A stretch of 64,000 nt of DNA from Actinomycetospora chiangmaiensis DSM 45062 (lineage in GTDB: Bacteria > Actinomycetota > Actinomycetes > Mycobacteriales > Pseudonocardiaceae). A model generated the notes under the pieces. The model saw only the letters and a program-made list of their open reading frames with translations, was not told the DNA's origin and did no database searches. The translations under genes were made by a program, and so were the position numbers. Of this stretch, positions 41,665 to 51,236 are shown piece after piece (the first letter of the stretch is position 1; every line of letters starts with the position of its first letter). Where the stretch lies: NCBI RefSeq assembly GCF_000379625.1, contig NZ_KB903222.1, positions 193 through 64,192 of the forward strand, given 5' to 3'.

Positions 41665-41799
41665 TCATCCCCGGCAGGTGACCGAGCGGCCCCCCGGGGG
41701 ATCGGCGTGACGGCGTCGCCCGCGTGCCGGCCACCCCGCGCGGCGGGGTCACCCGCCGAGCACGATGCCGGCGCGCGGCCCGGGCGGACGATCGGTCCC

Positions 41800-42081
41800 G
41801 TGGAGACCACTGACACCGAGCCACCACCCGACGGTGCGCCCCCGCAGGGCGCGGACGGGCCGACGCCCTGGGAATGGCACGTCGACATCCCCTACGTCGG
41901 GCCCGTGGGCTGGCCCCTCACCGGCAGCCTCAGCTACATCATCACGGTCGGGACGCTCGCGGCCTTCGAGGTGATCTCCTGGCCGGTCGCGGGCCTGCTC
42001 GGGCTCGGCCACCTGATGGCCCGGAACCGGGACAGCCGGGTCGCGAGCGAGATCGGAGCCGGCCTCGGCGTCGCACGCTGA
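41800..42081 (+). CDS. Small single-pass membrane protein, unknown
   Basis: 93 residues from GTG 41800. A Pro/Asp-rich N-terminus is followed by PWEWHVDIPYVGPVGWPLTG, a membrane segment (LSYIITVGTLAAFEVISWPV through GLLGLGHLMA) and a short basic tail. Small proteins of this type accompany DUF1269/DUF7144 genes in actinobacteria. No activity is known. It is co-oriented with the DUF7144 paralogue at 42217. Confidence 0.65.
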   Translation: METTDTEPPPDGAPPQGADGPTPWEWHVDIPYVGPVGWPLTGSLSYIITVGTLAAFEVISWPVAGLLGLGHLMARNRDSRVASEIGAGLGVAR

Positions 42082-42216
42082 CCGGCCCGGGCCGCTCCGC
42101 GGGCGACCGCGCCGACCTCACCCGCTCCGGACGACGCCGCGGGAGGCGGCACCTCGCCACGGTGGTGGTGCGACGCCGCCCGGCGTCCCCCTGTCCGCGC
42201 GTCGGAGGAGACGACG

Positions 42217-42693
42217 ATGACCGAGCAACGAACCCAGCCCCCGTCGGGAGGGCCCGCCCCCTCCTCGCGCGCCGTCGACGACGCCACCGGGTACGGCCGA
42301 CCTCCGGGAGCCTCGGGCGGTTGGGTCCGCTTCGGTGGCGTCCTCATGGTGGTCGTCGGTGCCTTCGCCGTGGTCGAGGGTCTCTTCGCGCTCTTCATGC
42401 CCACGGCCTACGTCACGACGAGCCAGACGGTGGTCACCCTGACCTTCACCGGATGGGGCTGGCTGCACGTCATCTCCGGCGCGCTGGTGGTGCTCGTCGG
42501 TGCCGCGCTCCTGCGCGACGACGTGCCGGGCTGGGCCCGGATCACCGCGATCGTGCTCGTCATGATCAACCTGATCGCCCAGTTCACGTGGCTGCCCGCG
42601 GCCCCGGTCTGGTCGATCCTCATGATCGTGCTCGACGTCGTCATCATCGGCGCCCTCGTCGCGTTGCCGGACCGCCCGACCCGCTCCGCGTAG
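42217..42693 (+). CDS. DUF7144-type four-pass membrane protein (second copy)
   Basis: 158 residues from ATG 42217 with GGAGGAG upstream. The conserved features are FGGVLMVVVGAFAVVEGLFA, GWGWLHVISGALVVLVGAAL, NLIAQFTWLPAAPVWSILMI and a short tail. It is clearly paralogous to 37999-38469, with the same spacing of the four segments. Two copies within 5 kb suggest local duplication followed by divergence, or two partners. Function unknown. Confidence 0.82.
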   Translation: MTEQRTQPPSGGPAPSSRAVDDATGYGRPPGASGGWVRFGGVLMVVVGAFAVVEGLFALFMPTAYVTTSQTVVTLTFTGWGWLHVISGALVVLVGAALLRDDVPGWARITAIVLVMINLIAQFTWLPAAPVWSILMIVLDVVIIGALVALPDRPTRSA

Positions 42694-42705
42694 CCCCGGA
42701 CCGAC

Positions 42706-43707
42706 ATGACCCGCGGGTGGACGTCCGACGTCGACGGGCACACGCCCCCACCGGCACGGCGCGCCCACGCGGTCCGGGCGCGGATCGACGAGCTGCACCG
42801 GCGGCACGCCGCCGCGCCCGTCGACGTCGTGTCCTACTACCCGCCGGAGGCGGCGGGGCGCCCGGAGGTCTTCGGACTCGCCGGCGTCCACGTCTCCGGG
42901 GTGCGCGTGTCGGTCGGTGACAGCGCGGAACGGTTCCCGCTGCAGTCCATCTCCAAGGTCTTCACCTACGCGCTCGCCCTCGAGGACAACGGTCGCGACG
43001 CGACCCTCGCCCGTGTCGGGGTGGAGCCCTCCGGCGATCCCTACAACTCGATCACCTTCGACGACGCCCACCACCGACCCTTCAACCCGATGATCAACTC
43101 CGGGGCACTCGTGGCGGCGGCCCTCGTCCACGGCCGGACCCGCGCGGAGCGCGTGGAACGCCTGGTCGCCCGCCTGCGCGCCTTCGCGGGCGACCCCGGG
43201 ATCGACGTGGACCGGACGATCCTCGCCGAGCAGCTGCGGTCGACCGACCGCAACCTCGGCCTGGCCTACGTCATGCGCTCGCTGGGGATGCTCGACGGCG
43301 ACATCGAGGACACCGTCGCCGTCTACCTCTCAGCCTGCTCGGTCACGACCACCACCGACGAGCTGGCGGTCATGGGGGCGACGCTGGCCAACGGCGGCGT
43401 CAATCCGGTCACCGGGGAGCGCGCCATGCCCGCCGCCCTGGTCCGCGACGTCCTCAGCGTCATGCTCACCTGCGGCATGTACGACGCCGCGGGCCAGTGG
43501 TTCCACGACGTCGGCATCCCCGCCAAGAGCGGGGTCAGCGGGGGGATCGTCGCCGCCCTGCCCGGGCGCATCGGGATCGCCGTCTACTCCCCCGGCCTCG
43601 ACGGTCACGGCAACTCGGTCCGCGGGGTCAACCTCTGCCGCGACCTCTCGGAGCACTTCGGCCTGCACGTCTTCACCGCGGCCCGGCCGGACGCCGCGTT
43701 CACCTGA
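42706..43707 (+). CDS. glsA: Glutaminase A
   Basis: 333 residues from ATG 42706, 13 bp after the preceding stop. Catalytic Ser81-x-x-Lys84 lies in LQSISKVFTYAL. Other family marks are FNPMINSGALV, YLSACSVTTTTDELA, TCGMYDAAGQW and GIPAKSGVSGGIVAALPG. The length matches stand-alone bacterial glutaminases; there is no STAS or cyclic-nucleotide domain. It converts L-glutamine to glutamate and ammonia in the cytosol, which can support acid tolerance as well as nitrogen supply. Spacing suggests co-transcription with the DUF7144 gene. Confidence 0.95.
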   Translation: MTRGWTSDVDGHTPPPARRAHAVRARIDELHRRHAAAPVDVVSYYPPEAAGRPEVFGLAGVHVSGVRVSVGDSAERFPLQSISKVFTYALALEDNGRDATLARVGVEPSGDPYNSITFDDAHHRPFNPMINSGALVAAALVHGRTRAERVERLVARLRAFAGDPGIDVDRTILAEQLRSTDRNLGLAYVMRSLGMLDGDIEDTVAVYLSACSVTTTTDELAVMGATLANGGVNPVTGERAMPAALVRDVLSVMLTCGMYDAAGQWFHDVGIPAKSGVSGGIVAALPGRIGIAVYSPGLDGHGNSVRGVNLCRDLSEHFGLHVFTAARPDAAFT

Positions 43708-43731
43708 CCGGACGGTCCCCCGTGCGCGGAG

Positions 43732-43998
43732 TCAGCCGCGTCGTTGGCGACCCACGATCACGCCGACCACCAGCCCGACGCCGAGACAGAGGGCCAGCGC
43801 CGCCCACAGCGGCATGAGCACGACCGGGATCAGCAGCCGGATCTCGGTCAGGTCGCGGTTCTCCACGATGAACACGACGACGAGCACCGACAGCACGAGG
43901 GCCACGACCCGCCGGGGGGTGAGGGCGCGACGACGGGCTCCGGGCGCTCGGGCCGCCGTCGTGCCGCCTCCGGCCGGTGCCGCTCCGTGGTCGACCAT
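43732..43998 (-). CDS. LapA-domain small membrane protein
   Basis: 88 residues from ATG 43998. After a basic N-terminus (ARRRALTPRR) there are two membrane segments: VVALVLSVLVVVFIVENRDL, whose FIxxN ending is typical of LapA/YciS proteins, and a second (LMPLWAALALCLGVGLVVGV) ending in a basic cytosolic tail (GRQRRG). In Gram-negatives LapA relatives work in lipopolysaccharide control; in actinobacteria the role is unknown. It converges on the glutaminase gene with 24 bp between stops. Confidence 0.8.
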   Translation of the reverse strand: MVDHGAAPAGGGTTAARAPGARRRALTPRRVVALVLSVLVVVFIVENRDLTEIRLLIPVVLMPLWAALALCLGVGLVVGVIVGRQRRG

Positions 43999-44257
43999 GG
44001 CCCTCGTCCTCTCCTCGCCCCCGATCACCCATGCACCGGCTCGACAAGGGTCCCGCTCCGGGGGACCGTCGGGCGTCACCCGCGCGAGGTGAGCCCGCGT
44101 TCCCCCGGTTCCCGGCGTGCCGCGGTGGGGTGCTGTCGGTCCGGGCGGACGGCGGAGCGCCCTCACCTGCTTTGGGCGACGACCTCGGTGCAGCCGGACG
44201 AGCACCCTGCCGCGGGTGCCGCGCCGTCGCGGCGCCGGGGCGGCCGGAGGAGCGGGT

Positions 44258-44524
44258 GTGGACGAGCGGGAGCGACGACAGCTGGAGCTGATCGAGGACC
44301 ACGTCCTCGCCTCGGACCTTCGGCTCGCGGCGCGGCTGAGCCGGCCCGGGGGGCGGTGGCGGCCGACGGCCCTGGCCGTGGCGCTCGCCGGGATCACGGT
44401 GGTCCTCGTCGCGATCACCGTCGGCCTGATCCTGCTCGGGCTGGTCCTCCAGGCGTGCCTCGTCACCGTGATCGCGGCGTGGCCCGCGGCGCTCCTGCGT
44501 CCCCGACGGTCCCGGCGGCGCTGA
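44258..44524 (+). CDS. DUF3040 small membrane protein
   Basis: 88 residues from GTG 44258 with GGAGGAG upstream. The DUF3040 head LELIEDHVLASDLRLAARLS is followed by a basic loop and two close membrane segments (LAVALAGITVVLVAITVGLI and LLGLVLQACLVTVIAAW), then a basic tail. This actinobacteria-specific family has no assigned activity. It lies 41 bp before a pair of CCCGTCGTCGGG-type motifs. Confidence 0.82.
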   Translation: MDERERRQLELIEDHVLASDLRLAARLSRPGGRWRPTALAVALAGITVVLVAITVGLILLGLVLQACLVTVIAAWPAALLRPRRSRRR

Positions 44525-44564
44525 CCGACCCCGAGTGGGCGCCGCCGGACCGCCCAGCGCGTGG

Positions 44565-44601
44565 GTCCCGTCGTCGGGACCTCCGGACCCGACGACGGGA
44601 C
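44565..44601. promoter_or_regulatory. Tandem CCCGTCGTCGGG-type palindromes
   Basis: GTCCCGTCGTCGGGAC (44565-44580) and, on the other strand orientation, CCCGACGACGGGAC (44588-44601), centres about 22 bp apart, two helical turns. They lie about 130-160 bp upstream of the large LAL regulator gene. Confidence 0.5.
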
Positions 44602-44726
44602 CGGGCGGACGGTGCCGGTGGCGAGGCGCGCGTTCCATCGTCGGCCCGGACCCGTACGGGGAGGACCGATGATCGAGCACTGGACACCACCGGTGACGGC
44701 ACGACGACGACCCGCCCGGTGATCGC

Positions 44727-47348
44727 GTGCGGCCCTCCAAACGACACGTCCCGGCGCGCCCTCCCCAGTTCGTGGACCGCGACGAGGTCCGGGCGCTCCT
44801 CGACGAGAGCGCGTCGACGGGTGTCTCGCGGAGCGTGGGGCGGGTGGTGCTGGTGAGCGCCCCGACCGGGTACGGCAAGACGGTCGCCGTGGCCGACTGG
44901 GTCCTGGCCTCGCCCGAGGCCGCGACCTGGGTGACCCTCGACGAGTCCGACCGCGACGAGACCGCCTGGTGGGACTCGGTGCTGAGCGCGCTGTCCTCCC
45001 ATCCGGGGATGCCGGCGGACAGTCCCCTCCGCCGGCTGCGACGCCCGCCGGCCGGTGGGGGGCCATGGGCGCGGGAGACCCTCGTGGCCGAGGTGCTCGA
45101 CGCCCTCGACGCGGTGCCGGTCCCACTGCGGCTGGTCCTCGACGACGTCCACGAGATCGTGGGGCATCCCGCCCAGCACGCGCTGCGGACGCTCGTCCGA
45201 CGACCGGCCCGGGGCCTGACCCTCGTGCTGTGCAGCCGCTCCGACCCGCCGGTCGGGGTCGACCGGCTGCGGCTGGAGGGCCGCCTCGGTGAGGTCCGCG
45301 CCGCCGACCTGGCCTTCTCCGCCGAAGCCGTCGCCCGGTTGTTCATGCTGGCGTCGGTCCCGCTGACCCCGGAGCAGGCGACCACCCTGGTCGAGCGCAC
45401 CGAGGGCTGGGTGGCCGCCCTGCGTCTGCTCGCCCTCTCGCTGGCGCGGACGTCGGACCGCGCGACGGTGGTGTCGGACTTCGCCGGCGACGACCGCGCG
45501 GTGGCCGAGTACCTCATGGACGAGGTGCTGTCGACGCTGGACCTCCGGGAACGCCGGGTCGTCGAGGTCACCTGTGCCTGCTCGCCGCTCCCGGTCGAGC
45601 TCGCCCGGGAGCTCTGCGACGACGACGCCGTGACCGAGGTGCTGGAGCGCCTCGAGGCGACCACGGCGATGGTCCGGGCCGGCGACCGCCGGGGCGAGGA
45701 GTACCAGGCCCACGAACTGCTGCGCACCCACGTGCTGGCCAGGCTCCGGAGGCGGGACCCGGACCGGCTCCGTGCCCTCTACCGGAGGGCGTCGGTGTGG
45801 TTCGAGGCCCGCGACGACGCACCGGCGGCCGTGCGCTTCGCCGCGCTCGCCGGTGACGTCGCCGGGACCGAGGGACTGCTCCGGACGCGGGCGGTCGAGC
45901 TGCTCGGCGTCGGGGACTTCTCCTCGCTGCGCGGCCCCGAGGACCTGCTGTGGGCCCGGGGCGCCGACACGCGCGCCCGCATCGTCCTCGGCCTGGCGGC
46001 GCTCGAGAAGGGCAAGGTCGACCACGCCGCCACGCTGCTCGAGACCTCGGCGTCGGCCCAGCTGGACGAGGAGGCGGGGACCGCGCTCCTCCGCGAGATC
46101 GCGGCCACCCGCCTGGCGCTGGCCCGGGGCCACCACCGGGCCGCCACCGTGGCGGCGGCGGGCCTGGCCCCCGAGACGGTCGACGAACCACCCCTGCGCA
46201 CGCTCGCGGTGGTGACCCGGGGCTACGCGGTGGCCACCGCCGACCCCGGTCGTGCCCGCGCCGACGCCGAGGAGGCCCTGTCCGTCGCGCGGGCGCGCGA
46301 CTGGCCCTACCTGATCGCCCAGGCCAGGACCGCCCTCGCCTTCTCGCTCGTCTACGGCGACCAGCTCGACACCGCGGTCGAGCACGCCCACGCGGTCCTC
46401 GACCTCACCGCGCGGCACGCGTGGAAGGACACCCCCTGGACACCCGGGGCGCTGGTGGTCCTGGCGGCGGCCGACCTCCTCGGTGGCCGCCACGAGCAGG
46501 CCCTCGCGGCCGTGATCCGGGCCGAGGGCGTCACGGCGGTGCACCACGCCGAGTACCGCAACGCGTCGGCGGTCCTGCGTGGCGCCGCGGAGTACGACGG
46601 TGGTCAGTACGTCGAGGGATGGCAACTGCTGCGCGCCGCCCGGGTCCAGGCCCTCGCCGAGGGGCTCGACGACCGCCACGTCGCGTTCGCCGCCCTGCTC
46701 GAGATGGACGCCGCGCTCGGGCTGGGCCGGGGGCGCGAGGCGGCCGAACTCGCGCGGGCGGTCGGCGACCGGCTGGCCGGCACGGGCGACGGTGCCGTGA
46801 TCGAGGCCCGGCAGCGCTGGACGTCGTCCCGGGCCCCTGCCGCACGCCGACTCCTCGCGCCCGCCCTGGACGGCGATCATCCCTTCGTCACGGCGCTCGC
46901 CGGGACCGAGGCGCGCGTCCTCGACGCCGAGATGGCCCTGGCCTCGGGGCAGCAGCCCCTCGTCCGGCACCGGGTGCGCGAGGCGCTCCGGGACGCCAAC
47001 GATCACGGGAGGCTGCGGCCGCTCCTGCGGGCCTCGACGGACCTGCACGACTACCTCGAGAAGCGGCGCGGCAGCTTCGGGCCCCACGACCGCACGGTCG
47101 CCCACGTCCTCGCCCGGTCCGGGGGAACGACGACGACCCTGCCGTCGGCCCTGACGGAGCGGGAACACGAGGTCCTGGAGCTCCTGCCGACCCTGCAGTC
47201 GATCGAGGAGATCGCCGACGACCTCACCGTCTCGGTGAACACGGTGAAGACCCACGTACGGTCGATCTACCAGAAGCTGGGAGCGGGCAGCCGCCGGGAC
47301 GCGGTCGCCCGGGCCCACCGGGCCGGGGTGCTCACCCGCATCGAGTGA
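44727..47348 (+). CDS. LuxR-family ATPase regulator (LAL/MalT type)
   Basis: 873 residues from GTG 44727. The N-terminal NTPase has Walker A SAPTGYGKT with Lys51, ATWVTLDESDRDE and LRLVLDDVHEI near residue 135. A winged-helix and a long helical TPR-like region fill the middle (Ala/Leu-rich, about 370-790). The C-terminal LuxR HTH runs from about 805 (LTEREHEVLELLPTL, SVNTVKTHVRSIYQKLGAGS). These proteins bind ATP and a ligand, oligomerise and activate promoters. Two palindromes upstream may be targets or its own control sites. It is intact, unlike the relative at 31481. Confidence 0.92.
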   Translation: MRPSKRHVPARPPQFVDRDEVRALLDESASTGVSRSVGRVVLVSAPTGYGKTVAVADWVLASPEAATWVTLDESDRDETAWWDSVLSALSSHPGMPADSPLRRLRRPPAGGGPWARETLVAEVLDALDAVPVPLRLVLDDVHEIVGHPAQHALRTLVRRPARGLTLVLCSRSDPPVGVDRLRLEGRLGEVRAADLAFSAEAVARLFMLASVPLTPEQATTLVERTEGWVAALRLLALSLARTSDRATVVSDFAGDDRAVAEYLMDEVLSTLDLRERRVVEVTCACSPLPVELARELCDDDAVTEVLERLEATTAMVRAGDRRGEEYQAHELLRTHVLARLRRRDPDRLRALYRRASVWFEARDDAPAAVRFAALAGDVAGTEGLLRTRAVELLGVGDFSSLRGPEDLLWARGADTRARIVLGLAALEKGKVDHAATLLETSASAQLDEEAGTALLREIAATRLALARGHHRAATVAAAGLAPETVDEPPLRTLAVVTRGYAVATADPGRARADAEEALSVARARDWPYLIAQARTALAFSLVYGDQLDTAVEHAHAVLDLTARHAWKDTPWTPGALVVLAAADLLGGRHEQALAAVIRAEGVTAVHHAEYRNASAVLRGAAEYDGGQYVEGWQLLRAARVQALAEGLDDRHVAFAALLEMDAALGLGRGREAAELARAVGDRLAGTGDGAVIEARQRWTSSRAPAARRLLAPALDGDHPFVTALAGTEARVLDAEMALASGQQPLVRHRVREALRDANDHGRLRPLLRASTDLHDYLEKRRGSFGPHDRTVAHVLARSGGTTTTLPSALTEREHEVLELLPTLQSIEEIADDLTVSVNTVKTHVRSIYQKLGAGSRRDAVARAHRAGVLTRIE

Positions 47349-47547
47349 TCACGTCGACCGGAGGCCCGCTCGGCGCAGGCCGCCGCGACGAGTGGATCCA
47401 CCCTGAGGGCGGGGCCGGGCATCCGGTCGTGGGCACTGCGCCCTTCGGCAGCAACGCCCGTCATCGGACGCGTCCGGGACGCCCGTCGGCGCACCCGGCG
47501 GCCGGGGCCTCTCAGGATCACCCGGTCGTCCGGGAACGGCTCCCTAA

Positions 47548-48207
<660 letters not shown>

Positions 48208-48213
48208 CTCGCC

Positions 48214-50145
48214 TCAGCGCCTCGCCCGCGCCGCGAACGCGGTCAGGGCGGACGGGTCGTCGACCGCCCCGGGGCTCGCGACCTCCTCGACCGGCCGGCC
48301 CCGGAGGATCTGCTTCACGGGCTTCTCCAGCTTCTTGCCGGTCATGGTGCGGGGCACCGCCGGGACCGCCTCGATCACGTCGGGGAGGTGGCGCGGCGAG
48401 AGCTCCGACGTCAACGCGCCGCGGATCCGGGCGTGCAACCCGTCGTCGAGAACCCCTCCCCCGGCGACCACGACGAAGAGCAGCAGCTCCCCGGGCCCGC
48501 CGTCGGCGGCCTCGAGGTGCACGACGAGGGAGTCGGCGACCTCCGGGAGCTCCTCGACCACGGCGTAGAACTCGGCGGTGCCGAGCCGGACCCCGCCGCG
48601 GTTGAGCGTCGCGTCGGAGCGGCCGGTGATGACGAAGCTGCCGCGGGAGGTGCGGATCGCCCAATCCCCGTGCCGCCAGACGCCGGGGAACTCGCCAAAG
48701 TAGGACTCGCGGTAGCGCGCGTCGTCCGGGTCGTTCCAGAACCGCACCGGCATCGACGGCATCGGACGGCGGATGACGAGCTCGCCGACCTCGTCGACGA
48801 TCTCCCGACCGGACTCGTCGAACACGGTCACGTCGACGCCGAGGCACGGCCCGGCGAGCTCGCCGCGGTACACCGGCAGCCACGGGTTGCCGGCGACGAA
48901 GCCCGAGCAGACGTCGGTGCCGCCGCTCATCGAGTTGACGAGCACGCCGTCGCCGAGCTGCTCGGCCGCCCAGTCGAACCCGTCGTCGGGAAGGGGGGAG
49001 CCGGTGATCCCGAGGAGCCGCAGCGACGACAGGTCCCCCACCGAGCGCGGCTCGATCCCCGCCTTGCGGCAGGCCATGAGGTAGGCGGGGCTGGTGCCGA
49101 GGTGGGTCAGGCGCGAGTCGGCGGCGATGCGCCACTGCGCGGTGAGGTCGGGGTACAGGAAGTTGCCGTCGACCAGCACGATCGTCGCCCGGCGGAGCAG
49201 ACCGGAGACGAGGATCGGCCACATCGTCCACGCGGTGGTGGTGAACCAGCAGAAGCGGTCGCCGGGGCGCAGGTCCAGCGCGAGCGCGTGGTTCTTGTAG
49301 TGCTCGAGCAGGATGCCGCCGTGCCCGTGGACGATCGCCTTGGGCAGCCCGGTGGTGCCCGAGGAGAAGAGCACCGTCAGCGGGTGGTCGAACGGGACGG
49401 GCTCGAACGCCAGGTCGGCGGCCTCGCCCAGCAGCTCGTCCCAGCTCAGCGCGTCCGGCACCCCCCGGGAGCCGTAGGGCACGGCCACGACGTGGCGGAG
49501 GGTCGGGAGGCCGGCCCGGATCGTCGCGACGTCGGCGGACCTGTCGATCGGCTTGTCGCCGTAGACGTAGCCGCCGATGGTCAGGAGCACGGTGGGCTCG
49601 ACCTGCGCGAAGCGGTCGATCACGCTGCGCGCGCCGAACTCGGGCGCGCACGCCGCCCACACCGCGCCGAGCGACGCGCACGCGAGGTAGGCGACGACGG
49701 CCTCGGGGATGTTGGGCAGGAACCCGACCACGCGGTCGTCGCGCCCGACGCCGAGCCGCGTTAGCCCCGCCCGGCAGCGCGCGACCTGGTCGGCGAGCTC
49801 GCCGAACGTCAGCTCCCGCGTCTCCCGGGTCTGCGACCACGCGAGGACCGCGGGCTGCTGCGGATCGCCCCGGAGCAGATGCTCGGCGTAGTTGATCGCG
49901 CTCCCCGGGAACCAGGTGGCGCCGGGCATGGAGTCGTTCGTCAGCACCTCGTCGGAGAGCCCGTCGACGCCGAAGTGGTCGCGGATCGCGCGCCAGAAGC
50001 CCTCGAGGTCCTCGACCGACCAGCGGTGGAGCTCGGCGTAGTCGGCGAACTCCCGGTCCAGGCCGGCGAGGAACTCCGCCAGCGCGGTCCCGTCGAGGGG
50101 GCCGGCGTCCCGGATGACGATGGGGGCATCTGCCGCGGTGGACAC
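48214..50145 (-). CDS. Acetoacetate-CoA ligase
   Basis: 643 residues from GTG 50145. The N-terminal region WRAIRDHFGVDG and MPGATWFPGSAINYAEHLL are diagnostic of acetoacetyl-CoA synthetase. The AMP-forming core has VLFSSGTTGLPKAIVHGHGG, SMSGGTDVCSGF and GDWAIRTSRGSFVITGRSD. The C-terminal Lys of the acyl-adenylate step lies in RTMTGKKLEKPVKQIL. It activates acetoacetate with ATP and CoA in the cytosol, feeding ketone-body or PHB carbon into metabolism. Its stop is 7 bp from the convergent rpf stop. Confidence 0.94.
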   Translation of the reverse strand: MSTAADAPIVIRDAGPLDGTALAEFLAGLDREFADYAELHRWSVEDLEGFWRAIRDHFGVDGLSDEVLTNDSMPGATWFPGSAINYAEHLLRGDPQQPAVLAWSQTRETRELTFGELADQVARCRAGLTRLGVGRDDRVVGFLPNIPEAVVAYLACASLGAVWAACAPEFGARSVIDRFAQVEPTVLLTIGGYVYGDKPIDRSADVATIRAGLPTLRHVVAVPYGSRGVPDALSWDELLGEAADLAFEPVPFDHPLTVLFSSGTTGLPKAIVHGHGGILLEHYKNHALALDLRPGDRFCWFTTTAWTMWPILVSGLLRRATIVLVDGNFLYPDLTAQWRIAADSRLTHLGTSPAYLMACRKAGIEPRSVGDLSSLRLLGITGSPLPDDGFDWAAEQLGDGVLVNSMSGGTDVCSGFVAGNPWLPVYRGELAGPCLGVDVTVFDESGREIVDEVGELVIRRPMPSMPVRFWNDPDDARYRESYFGEFPGVWRHGDWAIRTSRGSFVITGRSDATLNRGGVRLGTAEFYAVVEELPEVADSLVVHLEAADGGPGELLLFVVVAGGGVLDDGLHARIRGALTSELSPRHLPDVIEAVPAVPRTMTGKKLEKPVKQILRGRPVEEVASPGAVDDPSALTAFAARARR

Positions 50146-50182
50146 CGCCCCATCGTCGTCGCCGCGCGGGCCGCACGGAAGG

Positions 50183-51076
50183 TCAGCGGGTGCGGCGCCA
50201 GAAGCTGTTGTACGGGGTGAGCTTGTCGACGAAGGTCCACCCCGTGGCCTGGAGGTAGCCGATCACGGCGACGTCGACGAAGTCCTCGACGAGCAGCAGG
50301 GCCTCGGCCGCGCCGGTGGTCGTCGCGAGGGCGCCGTCGAGGGCCGGGACCTCGTAGCCCTCCACGTCGATCTTGAGCACGACGACGTCGTCGCGGCGCA
50401 CCTCGGGCAGCCCGTCGAGCGTCGCGTCGACCGTCGTCACCGCCACCTGCTCGTGCTTCGCCCCGGCGACGAGGTCGGCGCGCACCCCGCTGCTGCCGGG
50501 TTCCTCGTCGTCGAAGGTGAGCATGATGCGGTCCACGGTGCCGTCGCCGCACGCGGCGCGGACCCGGTGGACGCGGTCGGCGACACCGTTGAGCTCGACG
50601 TTGTGGGCGAGGAGGCCGTGCGAGTCGTAGGCGGGCTCGAACGCGACCACGGTGACCTCGGGGTCGTGCCGCGCGACCGTGACCGTGTAGGTCCCGAGGT
50701 CGGCGCCGATGTCGAGGAACGTGACGGTGCGTCCCGCGGCGCGGTAGCGGTCGAGCTCGGCGAGCAGGCGGTCGACGTCCGGGCGCTCGAACGCGGGCGA
50801 GGCGCAGGCCGCGTCGATGGTGCCGGGACGGACCGCGAACCGGCCGAAGCGGGAGTCGACCTCGTCGATGTGCAGGCCCCGCAGGGGCGCCGGCCGCCGC
50901 CCGGCGAAGCGCGCCACCGAGTAGGACCACTCGTAGGCGGCGAGGCGCAGCCGGTGCGAGCGGACGTCGGTGACCATGCCGACGGTCTTGTCGCGCACGT
51001 AGGAGGCGACGAAGCGGGCCCGGTCACGACGCCGGAAGCCGAAGGGACGCGACGGGGCCGACGGTGGGACGGTCAT
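50183..51076 (-). CDS. FkbM-family methyltransferase
   Basis: 297 residues from ATG 51076; 24 upstream codons are not supported. The SAM site is TFLDIGADLGTYTVTVAR, followed by VVAFEPAYDSHGLLAHNVEL, and the FkbM block VVLKIDVEGYEVPALDGA near residue 220. Family members O-methylate sugars, polyketides or glycopeptides. No polyketide or sugar cluster adjoins it, so substrate is open. It is 37 bp upstream of the acetoacetate-CoA ligase start on the same strand and may share its transcript. A CCCGTCGTCGGG motif lies about 80 bp upstream. Confidence 0.88.
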   Translation of the reverse strand: MTVPPSAPSRPFGFRRRDRARFVASYVRDKTVGMVTDVRSHRLRLAAYEWSYSVARFAGRRPAPLRGLHIDEVDSRFGRFAVRPGTIDAACASPAFERPDVDRLLAELDRYRAAGRTVTFLDIGADLGTYTVTVARHDPEVTVVAFEPAYDSHGLLAHNVELNGVADRVHRVRAACGDGTVDRIMLTFDDEEPGSSGVRADLVAGAKHEQVAVTTVDATLDGLPEVRRDDVVVLKIDVEGYEVPALDGALATTTGAAEALLLVEDFVDVAVIGYLQATGWTFVDKLTPYNSFWRRTR

Positions 51077-51152
51077 GCCCCAGAATGTCGCAGGCCGGAG
51101 CGGACGTCGTGAGGCCGTTCGCGTGAGCAGCACCCGGACGGGTGGCACCCGG

Positions 51153-51167
51153 ACCCGTCGTCGGGAC
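51153..51167. promoter_or_regulatory. CCCGTCGTCGGG motif upstream of the FkbM gene
   Basis: ACCCGTCGTCGGGAC, 77 bp upstream of the leftward FkbM methyltransferase start. Confidence 0.45.
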
Positions 51168-51236
51168 GGGCGGACGGAACTCGCTTCGCGGGCGGGACAC
51201 CACCCACGCCCGATGTGCCTCCCGCGGGAGGCCGGG

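Noticed and set aside
44463..47318. A 951-codon minus-strand frame
   Set aside because: Antisense to the LAL regulator with clear Walker A and LuxR HTH; no recognisable domains of its own.
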